Shown here: in pieces, positions 24,525 to 35,006 of the stretch
Layout: each line of letters starts with the position of its first letter
How positions within the stretch are numbered: the first letter of the stretch is position 1
DNA from: Ciborinia camelliae
Taxonomy: Eukaryota; Ascomycota; Leotiomycetes; Helotiales; Sclerotiniaceae
Reading direction: 5' to 3'
DNA length: 64,000 nt
Assembly (NCBI GenBank): GCA_025890175.1
Contig: JANPYM010000006.1
Coordinates: forward strand, 1,528,000-1,591,999
Position numbers and translations under genes: made by a program
The notes under the pieces: generated by a model
Told to the model about the DNA's origin: nothing
Seen by the model: the letters and a program-made list of their open reading frames with translations, nothing else
Databases searched by the model: none

Positions 24525-26500
24525 CTAACAAATCCGAACTCCACAAATATCCACGCCCCTCCCCTCAATCTTCGCCCGCCTTCCAAAATACTCTTTGACC
24601 ACTTCCTCCACAAACATATAATCGCCGGCGCTCCAAACATCGAGGCCCATGCGTTCCATATCCGTGCTACTGATGTATACACAGCTCATGCCATCTTCTT
24701 CTTGGTCATCTTCGTTTGCTGCGTCTCCTCCTCCTCCTCCACCACCACTCCCCCTATTTAGCAATGGCGAAGAGGAGTTACGATTGTGGAACTGATCATC
24801 TTCGCGTTCATCGTCGGAATCGGATGCATCGATAATATCGCTGAGTATGGTGAGGATTTGGGATGTGAGGCGGTGAAAATAAGCTATAATTCCCATTTCC
24901 GTTTCGGCGGTAGGGCTACCATTGGAATTGAAAAGAAGAGGGGTTGGGAAAGGATTGGGGGTATGAGGAGATGATAGGAGCGCGGAATCTGCTTCCCATT
25001 CTTCTTGTGAATGCAGACGTTGTTCGCCAGCAGAGGCCCACCATATAAATCCTGAATAAGCGAGCGCAGACCATGATACGGGTTCGATGATAGAGTCGGT
25101 GTCCGGTATATCGAGCATAGGGTCGTCTCGTGGAGGGAGGGTGGAGGTAGAGGAGTTGAGGTCGACGGGGGAGGGAAATTGTTCGAGGTAGGATGAGGTG
25201 GATGCGCGGCGTGAGGTGCTTATGTCGGAGGATGCGGGGTGAGGAGATCGGGAGAGTCCCCAACGGAGGGCTTTGTAGCGGCGGAGATCGCGTTGGGTGG
25301 CTTTCAGGTCGATACCGCCGGGGGAATATTCAATTTTCGGCCATACTTTGGCGGTGGAGTTAGAGGTATGGGGTGGTGGCATGGTTATGAGGACGTCGTA
25401 CAGACGTGGTTTGGTGGCGAGAATGCTATCGGTTGTACATGCTATCCAGCCACAACCGGGTTCGTCGTACCCATCGGTTCGGACAGTATCTTCGGAGTTT
25501 GCTCTTCGCTTTGAAGCTTTGAGGTCCTCTTCGAGGAGGGGGATATCATGGACGCCGATGGAGAAAAGGGGACGGAGTCTTTGAGGTGGGGCGGTGGGTT
25601 CTAGGAGGTCACTGACTGCGAGAGGAATGTTTGAGAGTACGGATATGTCATATACTAGTTCTTGTCAGTTGATATAAGCAGACGCATTGGGGGCCTTCCG
25701 AACCAAAATCGCAAGTCTCATGTACAGGCGCATGAGCACTAATCAAAATCCTCTTTCGTAGAAGTGCAGCTCGATGCATGGGAAATATCAAAGGACCAAA
25801 CGTTTCCAGTAGCCGTGGCAAGCTCCAAGCAGGATGATATGCCGATAATATGTGTCCAGGGGGTAGTAAAGCTCCGCCATCAGAAGCTGAGCGATTTCTA
25901 TTGTGACCTTTCGATTTGGGGGGTGTATTCCGGGCTTTAAATCTCGCGCTCGTCGGGGAATCTAGTAACGAGTCGGTTTCCTTATGTTTCCCTAGGTCAT
26001 CGCCCTTGTGGATCTCCCAGAATTCTTCAAGACGTTCTGTCTTGCTCTCATCCAGGATGAGGTCACTGGTGAAGGTGTCAGCAACCATCTCATCAATTGG
26101 TCTCGTAATCATACCTTGCGATATCCTTCAAGCTCTCCGCATGCTTCCAACTCCTACCCAGCCTGCCATAACTCAGAGGAACCATAATGCCCACAGCAAT
26201 CATTCTCGCATTCCTCGATTCCTCATTTGCCGGCGCGTTGACGAATGCGCTGAGCCCTGCATAATTATCATGGGTGAAGTATATCAAATCCTCTTCCACG
26301 GTATGTAAGCCCGATGGCAGACTCCTATATTCGACCACTCCGTCTAATTCAATGCCCGATAACGAACGTTTCCATCCAATTGTATAGCCGGCCTTGATAT
26401 CGAAATATATCATGAATAGAGCAGCGAGAGGTGGGAGATCGGCATTGGTGCTGCTTATATCGATGTTTAAAGGATCTTCTCCTCGATATTGGGCCGCCAT
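24525..26500 (-). CDS. DUF4484 protein, DENN-related (LCHN/Anr2 type)
   Basis: The protein has the DUF4484 C-terminal domain of fungal relatives of LCHN/DENND11 and yeast Anr2, which belong to the DENN group linked to Rab regulation and membrane traffic. Three exons (minus strand): 26500-26115, 26065-25704 and 25654-24525, joined by two 49-nt introns; the sum is 626 codons (625 residues). The N-terminus has the longin/uDENN-like stretch (LAALFMIYFDIKAGYTIGWK, then GVVEYRSLPSGLHTVEEDLI). Exon 2 encodes HILSAYHPAWSLPRLLETFG and LLRKRILISAHAPVHETCDF. Exon 3 continues VYDISVLSNIPLAVSDLLE, then GCGWIACTTDSILATKPRLY, the DUF4484 hallmark. A Gly/Asp low-complexity insert precedes the C-terminus. Function is inferred from the family only. 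Confidence 0.87.
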
Positions 26501-28038
26501 GGCATATCCAAGTGATTGATATAAATTTATGTTAAACGGATATTGATGCGCCTTCGATTGAGGGTATTGAGGTCTTCCAAGGTTAAGAAATATAAATGTT
26601 GCGCATTATTTGATATTCTTAGAATGACGATGTTTCTGGCTCAATTTGGCAATGAATGACCCTTGTCCTTGTCATTTTGGCTAAGCTCGCGAAGTGAGGT
26701 GAAGTGAAATGAACATCACAATACCTTAGACCAAATCCTCAAAAAAAAAAAAATCAATTAACTACAAAAGTGTAAATAAGTCATATCACTGTCTTTTCCT
26801 ATGCTCATGATTCTGCTTTCAAAATAAGTCATACATTTCGATGTCTTTCTATGGAATTTTCATCTGTGGGCAATCTAGATACAGTATCTGCATCACAAGG
26901 TCCTCACCACCGGTGAATAGCTAGAACCTTTCTTTACCCCTCTTCTCAAGAACCAACCACGTATAAAGACTATTATCTGGCAGCATGAGAGAGTTTCACT
27001 TCAATCTTGTGACAAATCCAAATGGAAGGTCTCCAGCTTGACAAAATGATGCAAACATAGGTAGGTAGGAATGCTTGGAGATCAAGGTAGTCTTTGGTTC
27101 AAACTCTCCTTGTGCTTGTTCGTTTGCTTTGCATTAAGTCAAGAAACAAACCACAGTTTGAAGTCAGGTCATTGAAACAACTGGCCCATATATCTTTGTA
27201 TACAATGTATGCATAGATATATAATCTTTGACTGAGCCATACCTTTCTCTCTTGTGCTTGTTCCCCTTGATGATCTTGTTCCATCAGCCAACTTCTGTAT
27301 TCTTTCTGATCCCCAGATCCCCGATCCCCATCAAACAATATGGGATCATAGGCCTGGAAATATGGTGGATCATGCCAAGTACCGAGAAGAAGCGGGAAGA
27401 ACTTCCAGGCTACTATATCATCCCAGCTTCATCTTTGGCAGCTTATATATTCTTTGGCATGTGAAGATGAAAAGAAGGCATGAGTGGTATGTACCGCCAT
27501 GTACCGTCTTCATTGTTGCTGTAGCAATATGTTATATGGTGCCATCATATATAAGGGCTCTAGATCATGTATGAGAGCTCTGGGCCCAAGGTATACTCAA
27601 AAGTTGGAAACGTGGGACCTGAGCTGTCTCTGGTTTGTCCTTTTGCCCAGGACAATCATGCCACAGAGTTTCATGATATAACTATCTTTGAGCAAGTATC
27701 CTTCTCGGGAAATTAAAAGCACCTCATTATCACGGCTCGGCAGAAGGACGGCAGAAAATACACATCTTGAACATTCTCATCTCGAATATAGAACATATTT
27801 ACTCAGCCATCAGATTCACCTTTCATACCTTATCATTGATTTTAAGAAAAATAAGCCTACATGGGGGCCTGCATCCCTTCTAAGAAGCTCTACATTGAGA
27901 GTGAATGAAGCCTTCTATTTTTTTCCACATGTCTTTTCAATCTTCTTGTTGAAAATCTCTTTTTCCGATCTATCTCCTCTTCACAATTTTCAACGACAAA
28001 ACTCAGAGAACTTTCACAGTAATACTACAAACGCTACA
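26501..28038. other. Intergenic region between DUF4484 gene and 2EXR gene
   Basis: About 1.5 kb, divergently flanked. It is AT-rich with an A-run near 26742 and short open frames that match nothing recognisable. The last few hundred bases are probably promoter and leader of the 2EXR gene. Confidence 0.5.
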
Positions 28039-29547
28039 ATGACCATAGAACTATTCCATTCACTTAGTCCAAAATCAATTGGAAGAGGAATCCTCCAAAA
28101 CCTCCAAAAGTTGTCCAAAGTAAGTTCTAGTCTTCCATTTCTTTCTCTTTTTTTCCTTTTGGAAGTCTAGTAAATAAAGATCGGGAACTATTTTTTTTTA
28201 AAAAAAAACCTGAGCTAGATTTCTTAAGATTATGACAACAGTCACTGTCAGTTATACCAGTAGAGGCATTGAGATGTTCTTTGTTATACACTGGATTGTC
28301 TTGTTGCTGTCATTATCACTACAATTGTAGTAGCACAAACCACAAAAGATTTCTGACAATCAATTTAGCGCAAGCTAGCTTTGGTATCAACAGCACCAAT
28401 CACTACGGTTCCATTGGTTACTGCCATGAGCAAAGAATCTGTTGCTACCATGAGTAAAGAATCCGTTGCTACCATCAGCAGAGAATCTACCCCTGCTACA
28501 TCGTTTGAGATTATCGACACCCCACCACCAACTCCAGGAGTACAACAATTGAACTGGCAATTACCAGAAGAACTACCAAGAATGTTTCTGAAATCATCCA
28601 ACCTCACAAGATTCACCTTGTTCCCATTCTTGCCAAAGGAACTCCGTGTCAAGATTTGGAAGTTGGCTGCAACTCACCCTCGAATTGTCCATATCACCTA
28701 CGATCACCCTTCAGAAAGTTTGGTCTCGCTTAGCCCGGCTCCTGCTCTCCTTGCCACTTGCGGAGAAGCTCGTGATGAGCTCCAACCCCTTTACAAGCAA
28801 CTATCTCTTCCAAACTCAGCTTGTGACGCCATAATCTATCTCGATCTTGAGGTTGATACTTGTTACATTCGTAGAGCCACCACCTCCATGGAAGATGCTT
28901 CACCTTACACTGCCAATTTCACCACCACCAAGGCGATTTTTGGCATCAACACCAGCAAGGAACTCCATCCTCTTTCTGCTGTCAAGCATCTCGCGATCGA
29001 TAGTTCTCTCATCGATTCGCCCATTGAACTTCGTCTTATCTGGGGAGATTGGGACCGAAATTCCAAAGCCGAAGATTTAAAGTTGAAGAATCTTGAAACC
29101 TTCAAGATTGTCTACGCACCCATTGGTCCACGTCCCACTCTACGTAAGATTCGCGGTCATCCTCGTATTAGCTACGATGATCTCGAAGGTTTTACTGTCC
29201 TATCCAAAGAAGATCGTTGGGAGCGACGCCGTCGTCATTATGCCATCAACAACGGCGAATGGATGACCGAATCACCATTTAAATCTCGTGAATTTACCTA
29301 TCGCCAAGGAGTATTCGTCAAACAAGATCCGGCATTTTTCAATCGCGTTCACATTTGTGAAGATGAGGGTAGTAGTGAGAAAGATTTCTATTGTCCGGGT
29401 TGTCATGTGCCGATGAGTTTGGGCGCGTACCAGGCTTATATTGGGATGATGGCACGCGATGTAGAGGGATGGAAGAAGCCGGAGTTTGAGGGCGTGAAGT
29501 TTGAGAGGATTGAGGAGAGAGATACCGAGTATTACTTGTGGGCTTGA
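28039..29547 (+). CDS. 2EXR domain-containing protein
   Basis: Carries the fungal 2EXR domain, a short F-box-like N-terminal module: FTLFPFLPKELRVKIWKLAA followed by RIVHI. This family is expanded in Leotiomycetes and has no established biochemistry. The main exon is 28369-29547. Its first in-frame Met is at 28426. I prefer a first exon 28039-28119 encoding MTIELFHSLSPKSIGRG and more, because a GTAAGT donor and a TTCTGAC...TTTAG acceptor join it in frame through a 249-nt intron, giving 419 residues. Starting at 28426 (373 residues) is the conservative alternative. Ahead of the domain is a threefold 24-nt repeat (MSKESVAT units) and a Pro-rich linker (DTPPPTP). Near the C-terminus a CPGC pair (YCPGCHVPMS) hints at a small metal site, an inference. 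Confidence 0.75.
28426..28497 (+). repeat. Three 24-nt coding repeats in the 2EXR gene
   Basis: Three consecutive 24-nt units encode MSKESVAT, MSKESVAT and the diverged ISRESTPA. They lie in the disordered N-terminal leader of the 2EXR protein. Confidence 0.8.
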
Positions 29548-31345
29548 CCAAGGGTTATGGTCAAATTGCTTGGATCTTTGGATGGATTTGATTTGTATCG
29601 GAATCGTATTGCTTGTTGAGGGAAGATTACTTTCCATGGGGATTCACGCATTATTCATACGATTGCACAGGCGCCTAGAGCGTTGGTACTTCGGCGTCTA
29701 TGCATACATACGGTTGACGGTTTTCTGCTTTTTATCGAGGGATTATTACGATGTAACGGTCATACAGGGGGATTCTACTTGTATCTGGATGGGTTATCAG
29801 GAATACATAACAAATGTAACGGGTTATTTTGCTGGCTGCAGTGAGGGAGATTCACATTCATGATGTACATAGCAAAGGAATTCAACAGTTTTCGCTACTT
29901 GCTGCTCTTCATTCACTTTGATACAAACGTCATCTGCCACGATATCATGTGGGACCTTAATACATATGACTACCCCGCCTTGTGAGCTATGGCTCCCTCT
30001 GCAAGATTACATATGGCTCTTTCGTATTTGGAGGACCAGAGAGATCGCGCCATTTTCCTTCAGCAGCATGCAACAGCTAAGGTGTTTGATTGCCAATACT
30101 TTAGCGCATACATTATCGTATATTTCGCTAAGAGCCTTTGATGAGTTTTGCGATTCATCGAAACCGTAGTAACATCCTGGGTTCTTGTGCTTCGGTGCTT
30201 AAGTCCCCTTATTTGCTGCTGAGATAGATGAAACGGTAATAAATCTTAATTCAGCAACAGCAAACTGCTTATTAGCAGCAGGTGCGAACAATAGCGCTCG
30301 CAGCATCTATACGCCGCCAGAAGTTGAACTTTACTCATACCATGGGACCTAGCTATTCACCAAATACCGTTCATGCCCAATCACGGTTTCATTTTCATAT
30401 TGTCATTACCTCGGTTCTTCATCTTATGTCCGGTGTGAAATTGTTTGATATTTGATGGGGGTGAGAATGATAGAACACGCATATGTAGAAGAGTAGTGAA
30501 AGATGGTGGATATTAATAACAATAGGTAGATGGAGACGGGATTGGGGTTCGTGGTGAGGAAATGGTAATGATTGCGTTGACGAAACTAAAGATCTCAACA
30601 AGTTTGCATTCAATATATACTAGGTAGAGTGTAAACATTAAGCAGTCCTATGAGCGAGGCACTCATCCATCTAGCATCTGCAAGCTGCATAAAATTGACA
30701 TATATTGAACAGCTACAATAGATTCGTATTAAAACCAGACAAGTACTACTCATGATAGAGTGACGTGGTCGTTCATATGTCTGATTTTACTGTGTACAAT
30801 GAACAACAATTGAGCCCAACCATCCCCAAGCCTCTCCATAATCACGCTTGACTGTTACCATAGTCGCCCAAGATGATAGAGATTCCTGCTTATGCCTTTG
30901 TGGATGATGTCGATCTGAGCACCACTCGGCAGGATGTATTCCATGCGAGACCGCCTGAGATCAGCAATCTCAGATCCTTATATCCTACAGGATCAAGTGC
31001 GACGGACCCTCACTTGATCAAAGCCACATGCCCTCAAAGATTTGTTGCAAGTCGTAGATTGGGGCTCACATAAAAGATGGGATATCTCAAATCCTCTGAG
31101 AATGTTTGTCGAGGAGCTGAGCGCCGCGGTTAAAGCTATCATCATAACACTTGCCAATGATGATATCAAGTAATAGAAATCCTGTATGCATGTACGTAGC
31201 CGCGCTATGTGGATCCATGCGGGCTCCTGAATATTGGCAGCTCCACCACTGCCCCTGAGCATATCTGATATCTGGCTCTAGTCCCCACCATGACTCCATA
31301 CAACATATAAATAAACATTTAAGGATTCCTTCAATATATCAAATT
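29548..31345. other. Intergenic region upstream of tRNA-Ser
   Basis: About 1.8 kb without a convincing intact gene. A coding-like open stretch at about 31018-31173 (includes DLLQVVDWGSHKRWD and ends with TAA) and a neighbouring frame at 30873-31073 (IPAYAFVDDVDL) may be relics of a decayed gene or element, but the frames are interrupted. The remainder is ordinary AT-rich spacer. Confidence 0.45.
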
Positions 31346-31443
31346 GGCACTTTGGCGGAGTGGTTAACGCGATGCCCTGCTACTGTTCATCACGGAGTCA
31401 GGCATTTCCTTCGGGAGCGAGTGTTCGAATCACTCAGGTGTCG
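31346..31443 (+). tRNA. tRNA-Ser(GCU) with a short intron
   Basis: Folds as a class II tRNA. The acceptor stem is GGCACTT (31346-31352) pairing with AGGTGTC, followed by a discriminator G at 31443. The D arm is GCGGAGTGGTTAACGC. The anticodon stem ATGCC (31372-31376) pairs with GGCAT (31401-31405). The loop carries anticodon GCT at 31379-31381. A 17-nt intron (31383-31399) starts one base after the anticodon, the canonical position. A short variable arm (TCCTTCGGGAG) precedes the T arm GAGTG-TTCGAAT-CACTC. This reads Ser AGC/AGU codons. A T5 run follows at 31456. CCA is not encoded, as expected in a eukaryote. Confidence 0.93.
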
Positions 31444-31455
31444 TAGGAGATTATC

Positions 31456-31460
31456 TTTTT
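31456..31460 (+). terminator. RNA polymerase III T-run terminator
   Basis: Five T residues begin 13 bases after the tRNA-Ser 3' end, with a second run of six T a few bases on (31465-31470). Runs of this kind end Pol III transcripts. Confidence 0.75.
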
Positions 31461-31470
31461 GCAATTTTTT

Positions 31471-32302
31471 GGCATTTTGTTCGTATCGTTTCAGCATCTC
31501 TCTTTTTGGTTCTTATTCGACGCTTCGGGGGTACCATTATGATCTATAGGGACGTCTGCGAATGTTAGAATAGAGCTATCCATGCCATCATGTAGTTAAT
31601 CACGCCTGCCTGTGCAAGGCCATTATATGACATAAAGTCTAGGTTCTACGCCGTCCAGCTAAGGATTCGATTAAACTTAATTTGTAGGAACTGACTGTGC
31701 AAGAGGAGGAACATCAGACTGAGGTATGAAGAATCTCATTCTCTGACATCAAAAGCCGATAACAAAATGTGAATCAAACTGATAGCTTAAGATGGTTTTA
31801 TGGAAATGTGGATTGTCATTGGTGATTGAGGCGGTGAAAAATAAAATAAGCTTATCTAAGCTTTTATGTCATCAATTTCGATTGGTTCGCTCGTATCTTT
31901 TGGTGGTGTCAGCCTTGTGGCTCAGGCAAGGCTACTGCAATGTCAACAATCTCACCACCATGTCTCGAGCATGTCAAGGATTTTCTTGATTTTAGGATTT
32001 GCAGACAGGGAAAGAATGCCAATGGATCGGTCGATTCATATATGTACCAATCTACGCAATCTCCACATCACGTAAGGCTGAAACTAAGAAAGGGGAGCTT
32101 ATGATATTACCATGAAATCGGCAGAGCTATATATTGGTGTACTTAAAGGTCCATTCCAAGCTTCTTCGACTTTGGTATATTAGAGGTTGCATCGTATTTA
32201 CTTGCTAATTCATGTCATCACTAATCTAACACTTTCATTGGATCCCTCTGAAACTCTTGAAAGCTCTGAAGACACCATGCCAACTGAAACCCAAACAAAA
32301 TA
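31471..32302. other. Intergenic region between tRNA-Ser and the Zn2Cys6 gene
   Basis: About 830 bp. No gene is recognised. The right part is probably the promoter of the transcription factor gene. Confidence 0.5.
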
Positions 32303-34130
32303 ATGACGGCATCCCGACGCAGGAGAGGTGGACCGAAAGTTAAGACGGGTTGCCAAACTTGCAAGTATGAAGTTTTACAGTGCCGTCAAGGAATTATGGC
32401 CATTGACATAATCCAGGATACGTCGAGTCAAGTGCGATGAGGCCAGGCCTGCATGTCAAATATGTGTTTCTACTGGTAGAAACTGTGATGGCTATCATAC
32501 AGACCTCAAGAGATTGAACCCGGAAGTACAAAGTATATCGGACGTCCAGCGACTACCTATACTTTTACCGGGTACTGTGGAAGAGCGACGAGGATTTCAA
32601 TACTTTGTTCTGAATACAGCAACTGAGCTTGGTGGGTATTTCGATCCCTCCTTTTGGGAACATCTCATATTGCAAGCAAGCGTTGCGGAACCATCTCTAC
32701 GTCATGCTATTATAGGGCTTGGCACTTTTCACGAAGACTTTTCGAATCGAAGGCTAGATCTTGCGACGAAATGCGATGCTGCAAGATCAGACTTCGGGTT
32801 CGCCACAAACCAATATTCAAAAGCCATTTCACATCTCAGGAGGTCTTTGGCGGCAGGTAAACAAAAAACTCTCACAGCTTTGATGTGTTGCATCCTCTTC
32901 GTTTGCTTTGATTCGTTACGAGGCCACTTTTCGAGCGCGATGGTGCATTTACAGAGCGGCCTAAAGATTTTGCACAATTCACGATTACGAAACAACTCCC
33001 AAGATGAGGATATGATAGAGGAAAATATTGCCCCTATGTTTATGAGACTTTGCATACAAGCTATCTTGTACATCGATACTAGAGAAATTCCAGAACGCAT
33101 GGCTTTCGCCAAAGTAATGTCGACAATCGGTAGTCGAGAAAATTTTATATCAAGAGAATTCAAGAACTTGGATGCTGCACGACGAAGTCTACTTCAAGCA
33201 TCGGATAGTCTTTTCAGAGGGAATTATATGTGGGATGGTGACCTTCCTATAATTATCATGCCAACCAAAGCGGGCTATGGACTTATATTTTCAATCTCGT
33301 TCACAATTGGATGCTTGGAAAGTCTCATTCGAGAACTTCATGAGAAGTCAGAGTCAAACTTTTGACAGTAAACAGTTGAGAGGTGCCGCACTGTGTAAAG
33401 TGCATTATACAACTGTGCATATTATGGTCAGGGTTACCGAGCCAGACCTAGGGGATACTCGTAGTGTTAAGAATTCTTACAATGACCCCAAAAAGTCTGC
33501 CGTGTTCGAGCCGGAATTCCAAGTCATCGTCAGTCTCGCAAGATCTTTAATCAACGCTTCAGAGGAGGATACCAGGGCTGGAAAACCTTCCTTCACATTC
33601 TCAACTGATTTGGGGTTGATCGCCCCTTTATATTGTATGTTTTTGAACTCGTAACATTATGATTCAATACTAATGAGGTTTTCCGGATAGATACCTGCAT
33701 AAAATCACCCAGTGAGACAACTCGTCACCAAGCATTGGAGCTTCTACTGCGGTGTCCAAGAAAAGAAGGCATGTGGGATAGTTCATCAACGATCAACCTC
33801 GTACAAGGGTTCTGGAATCTCGAACAGCAACTGGTTGGCCGGCCTTTAGAAGTATGCCCAGTTTCAGAAAACCCCGTGCAGATGAGTGAAGTCGTAGACT
33901 TAATTTTTAACGATGATATGCAATGGGAATGGAAAATTTGCGGAAAGCCGAGAACAGAATCCCCAACCCCACAATCCATAGGCGGTAATGACTTCTCGAA
34001 TTTAAAGAGCTTCAACTGGGTGCCAGCAGAAACGACGGGTGATCTAAGTCTGTTTGGAGTAGTCGATATGCAATGCTTACATGATAGAGATAGAGATAGA
34101 AACAGTCCTATAGATTTGTTTTTGGGTTAG
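32303..34130 (+). CDS. Zn2Cys6 transcription factor with apparent frameshift
   Basis: Fungal binuclear-cluster regulator. Exon 1 (32303-32364) and the next exon (from 32417, intron 52 nt) encode the DNA-binding domain CQTCKIRRVKC followed by DEARPACQICVSTGRNC, spacing C-x2-C-x6-C-x6-C-x2-C-x6-C, with a basic MTASRRRRGG leader. A fungal regulatory (Fungal_trans_2-like) region follows: FDPSFWEHLILQASVAEPSL, then RHAIIGLGTFHEDF. A last intron (33635-33690) leads to the final exon 33691-34130. Between the clusters the frame changes. The first frame stops at 33363-33365, while the following frame is open from 33253 and carries the family-like FQSRSQLDAWKVSFENFM. The summed exon length is 3n+1, which fits one extra base, perhaps in the GGG at 33272. 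An 85-nt intron (33237-33321) would also restore frame but would remove that segment. So this is either a recent pseudogene or a sequence error. The target genes are unknown. Confidence 0.7.
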
Positions 34131-35006
34131 GTATACAGGAGTACAGCCATGAATTATTTTGGGCAAGAATAATTGATTGTATGCCTTCCAACTGTTCTTT
34201 GCTTCCACGGGTCTTTCTTTCTTACTTGTATTGTATTTTGCCCATGATAATTCATATTGATTCTCTGGGGCAAGGTCTCATGACACATACAGTAGGGCTC
34301 TTATTTCATCAGCCGTGAATGATCGTCGGTCATAACAATATTGTTCTCTACTTTATACCTGTGACTTTTCAGCAAGATGGAAGGCTCTATGCCTGGATTG
34401 GATGGCCATTACAAGTCCCGAGTGCCTCCCTAGTATTAAATTCTCTCTCAAATTCTCAATCCCAATCCCAATCCCGAACATTTGATCTCTCCCCGCCTAA
34501 CTTATAAGTCTCAAGTCTCAAGTATCCATTGAGCTTACCTACCTACGTACCTTCCTTCGTGACTTCGTGACTTTGTTCCATCACATCACATCACCAAAAC
34601 ACTCAACTCCCCTCCCAAATATCCAAGTACTGACACATTAACCCTCTCAAATGACATTAGCTCCACACCCACACAACATCGAATTTAGACCATAAGATAT
34701 ATCATATTCCTAATATTACACTAGCTGTATGTACAAAAGGTACAGGAAAGCCACCGCCTCCCCATCTCATCTGCTTGAAAAGTCGAAAGGTATACTCCAT
34801 GGAGTATATGATACGTATCAAATGATATGATGTACAAAGAAAACTTGCAAGAAAATACTCCTTCACCAACCATGCATCCATGAACCCATCCATCCATACA
34901 TTGCCAAAGTCCAGTAAAATAAAACAAGCGATCCGCTTCTTCCCCCAAAACCATCTCACCCCTAAGAGAAATATACCAGGCAGATAATATGCGCTCCTGC
35001 GCCCAT
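34131..35006. other. Intergenic region between convergent Zn2Cys6 and DUF4045 genes
   Basis: 876 bp expected to hold two 3' UTRs. No gene is seen. Confidence 0.5.

Noticed and set aside
24786..24974. Plus-strand frame inside the DUF4484 gene
   Set aside because: It is antisense to a coding exon whose frame is supported by family sequence and splice sites.
30873..31073. Possible reverse transcriptase relic (YAFVDDVDL)
   Set aside because: A single short YxxVDD-like match with no neighbouring RT motifs, integrase or LTRs is not enough to call a retroelement.
33237..33321. 85-nt intron as full explanation of the Zn2Cys6 frame change
   Set aside because: The arithmetic works, but the donor (GTGACC) is weak and the intron would contain the best family-like peptide; kept only as the alternative.
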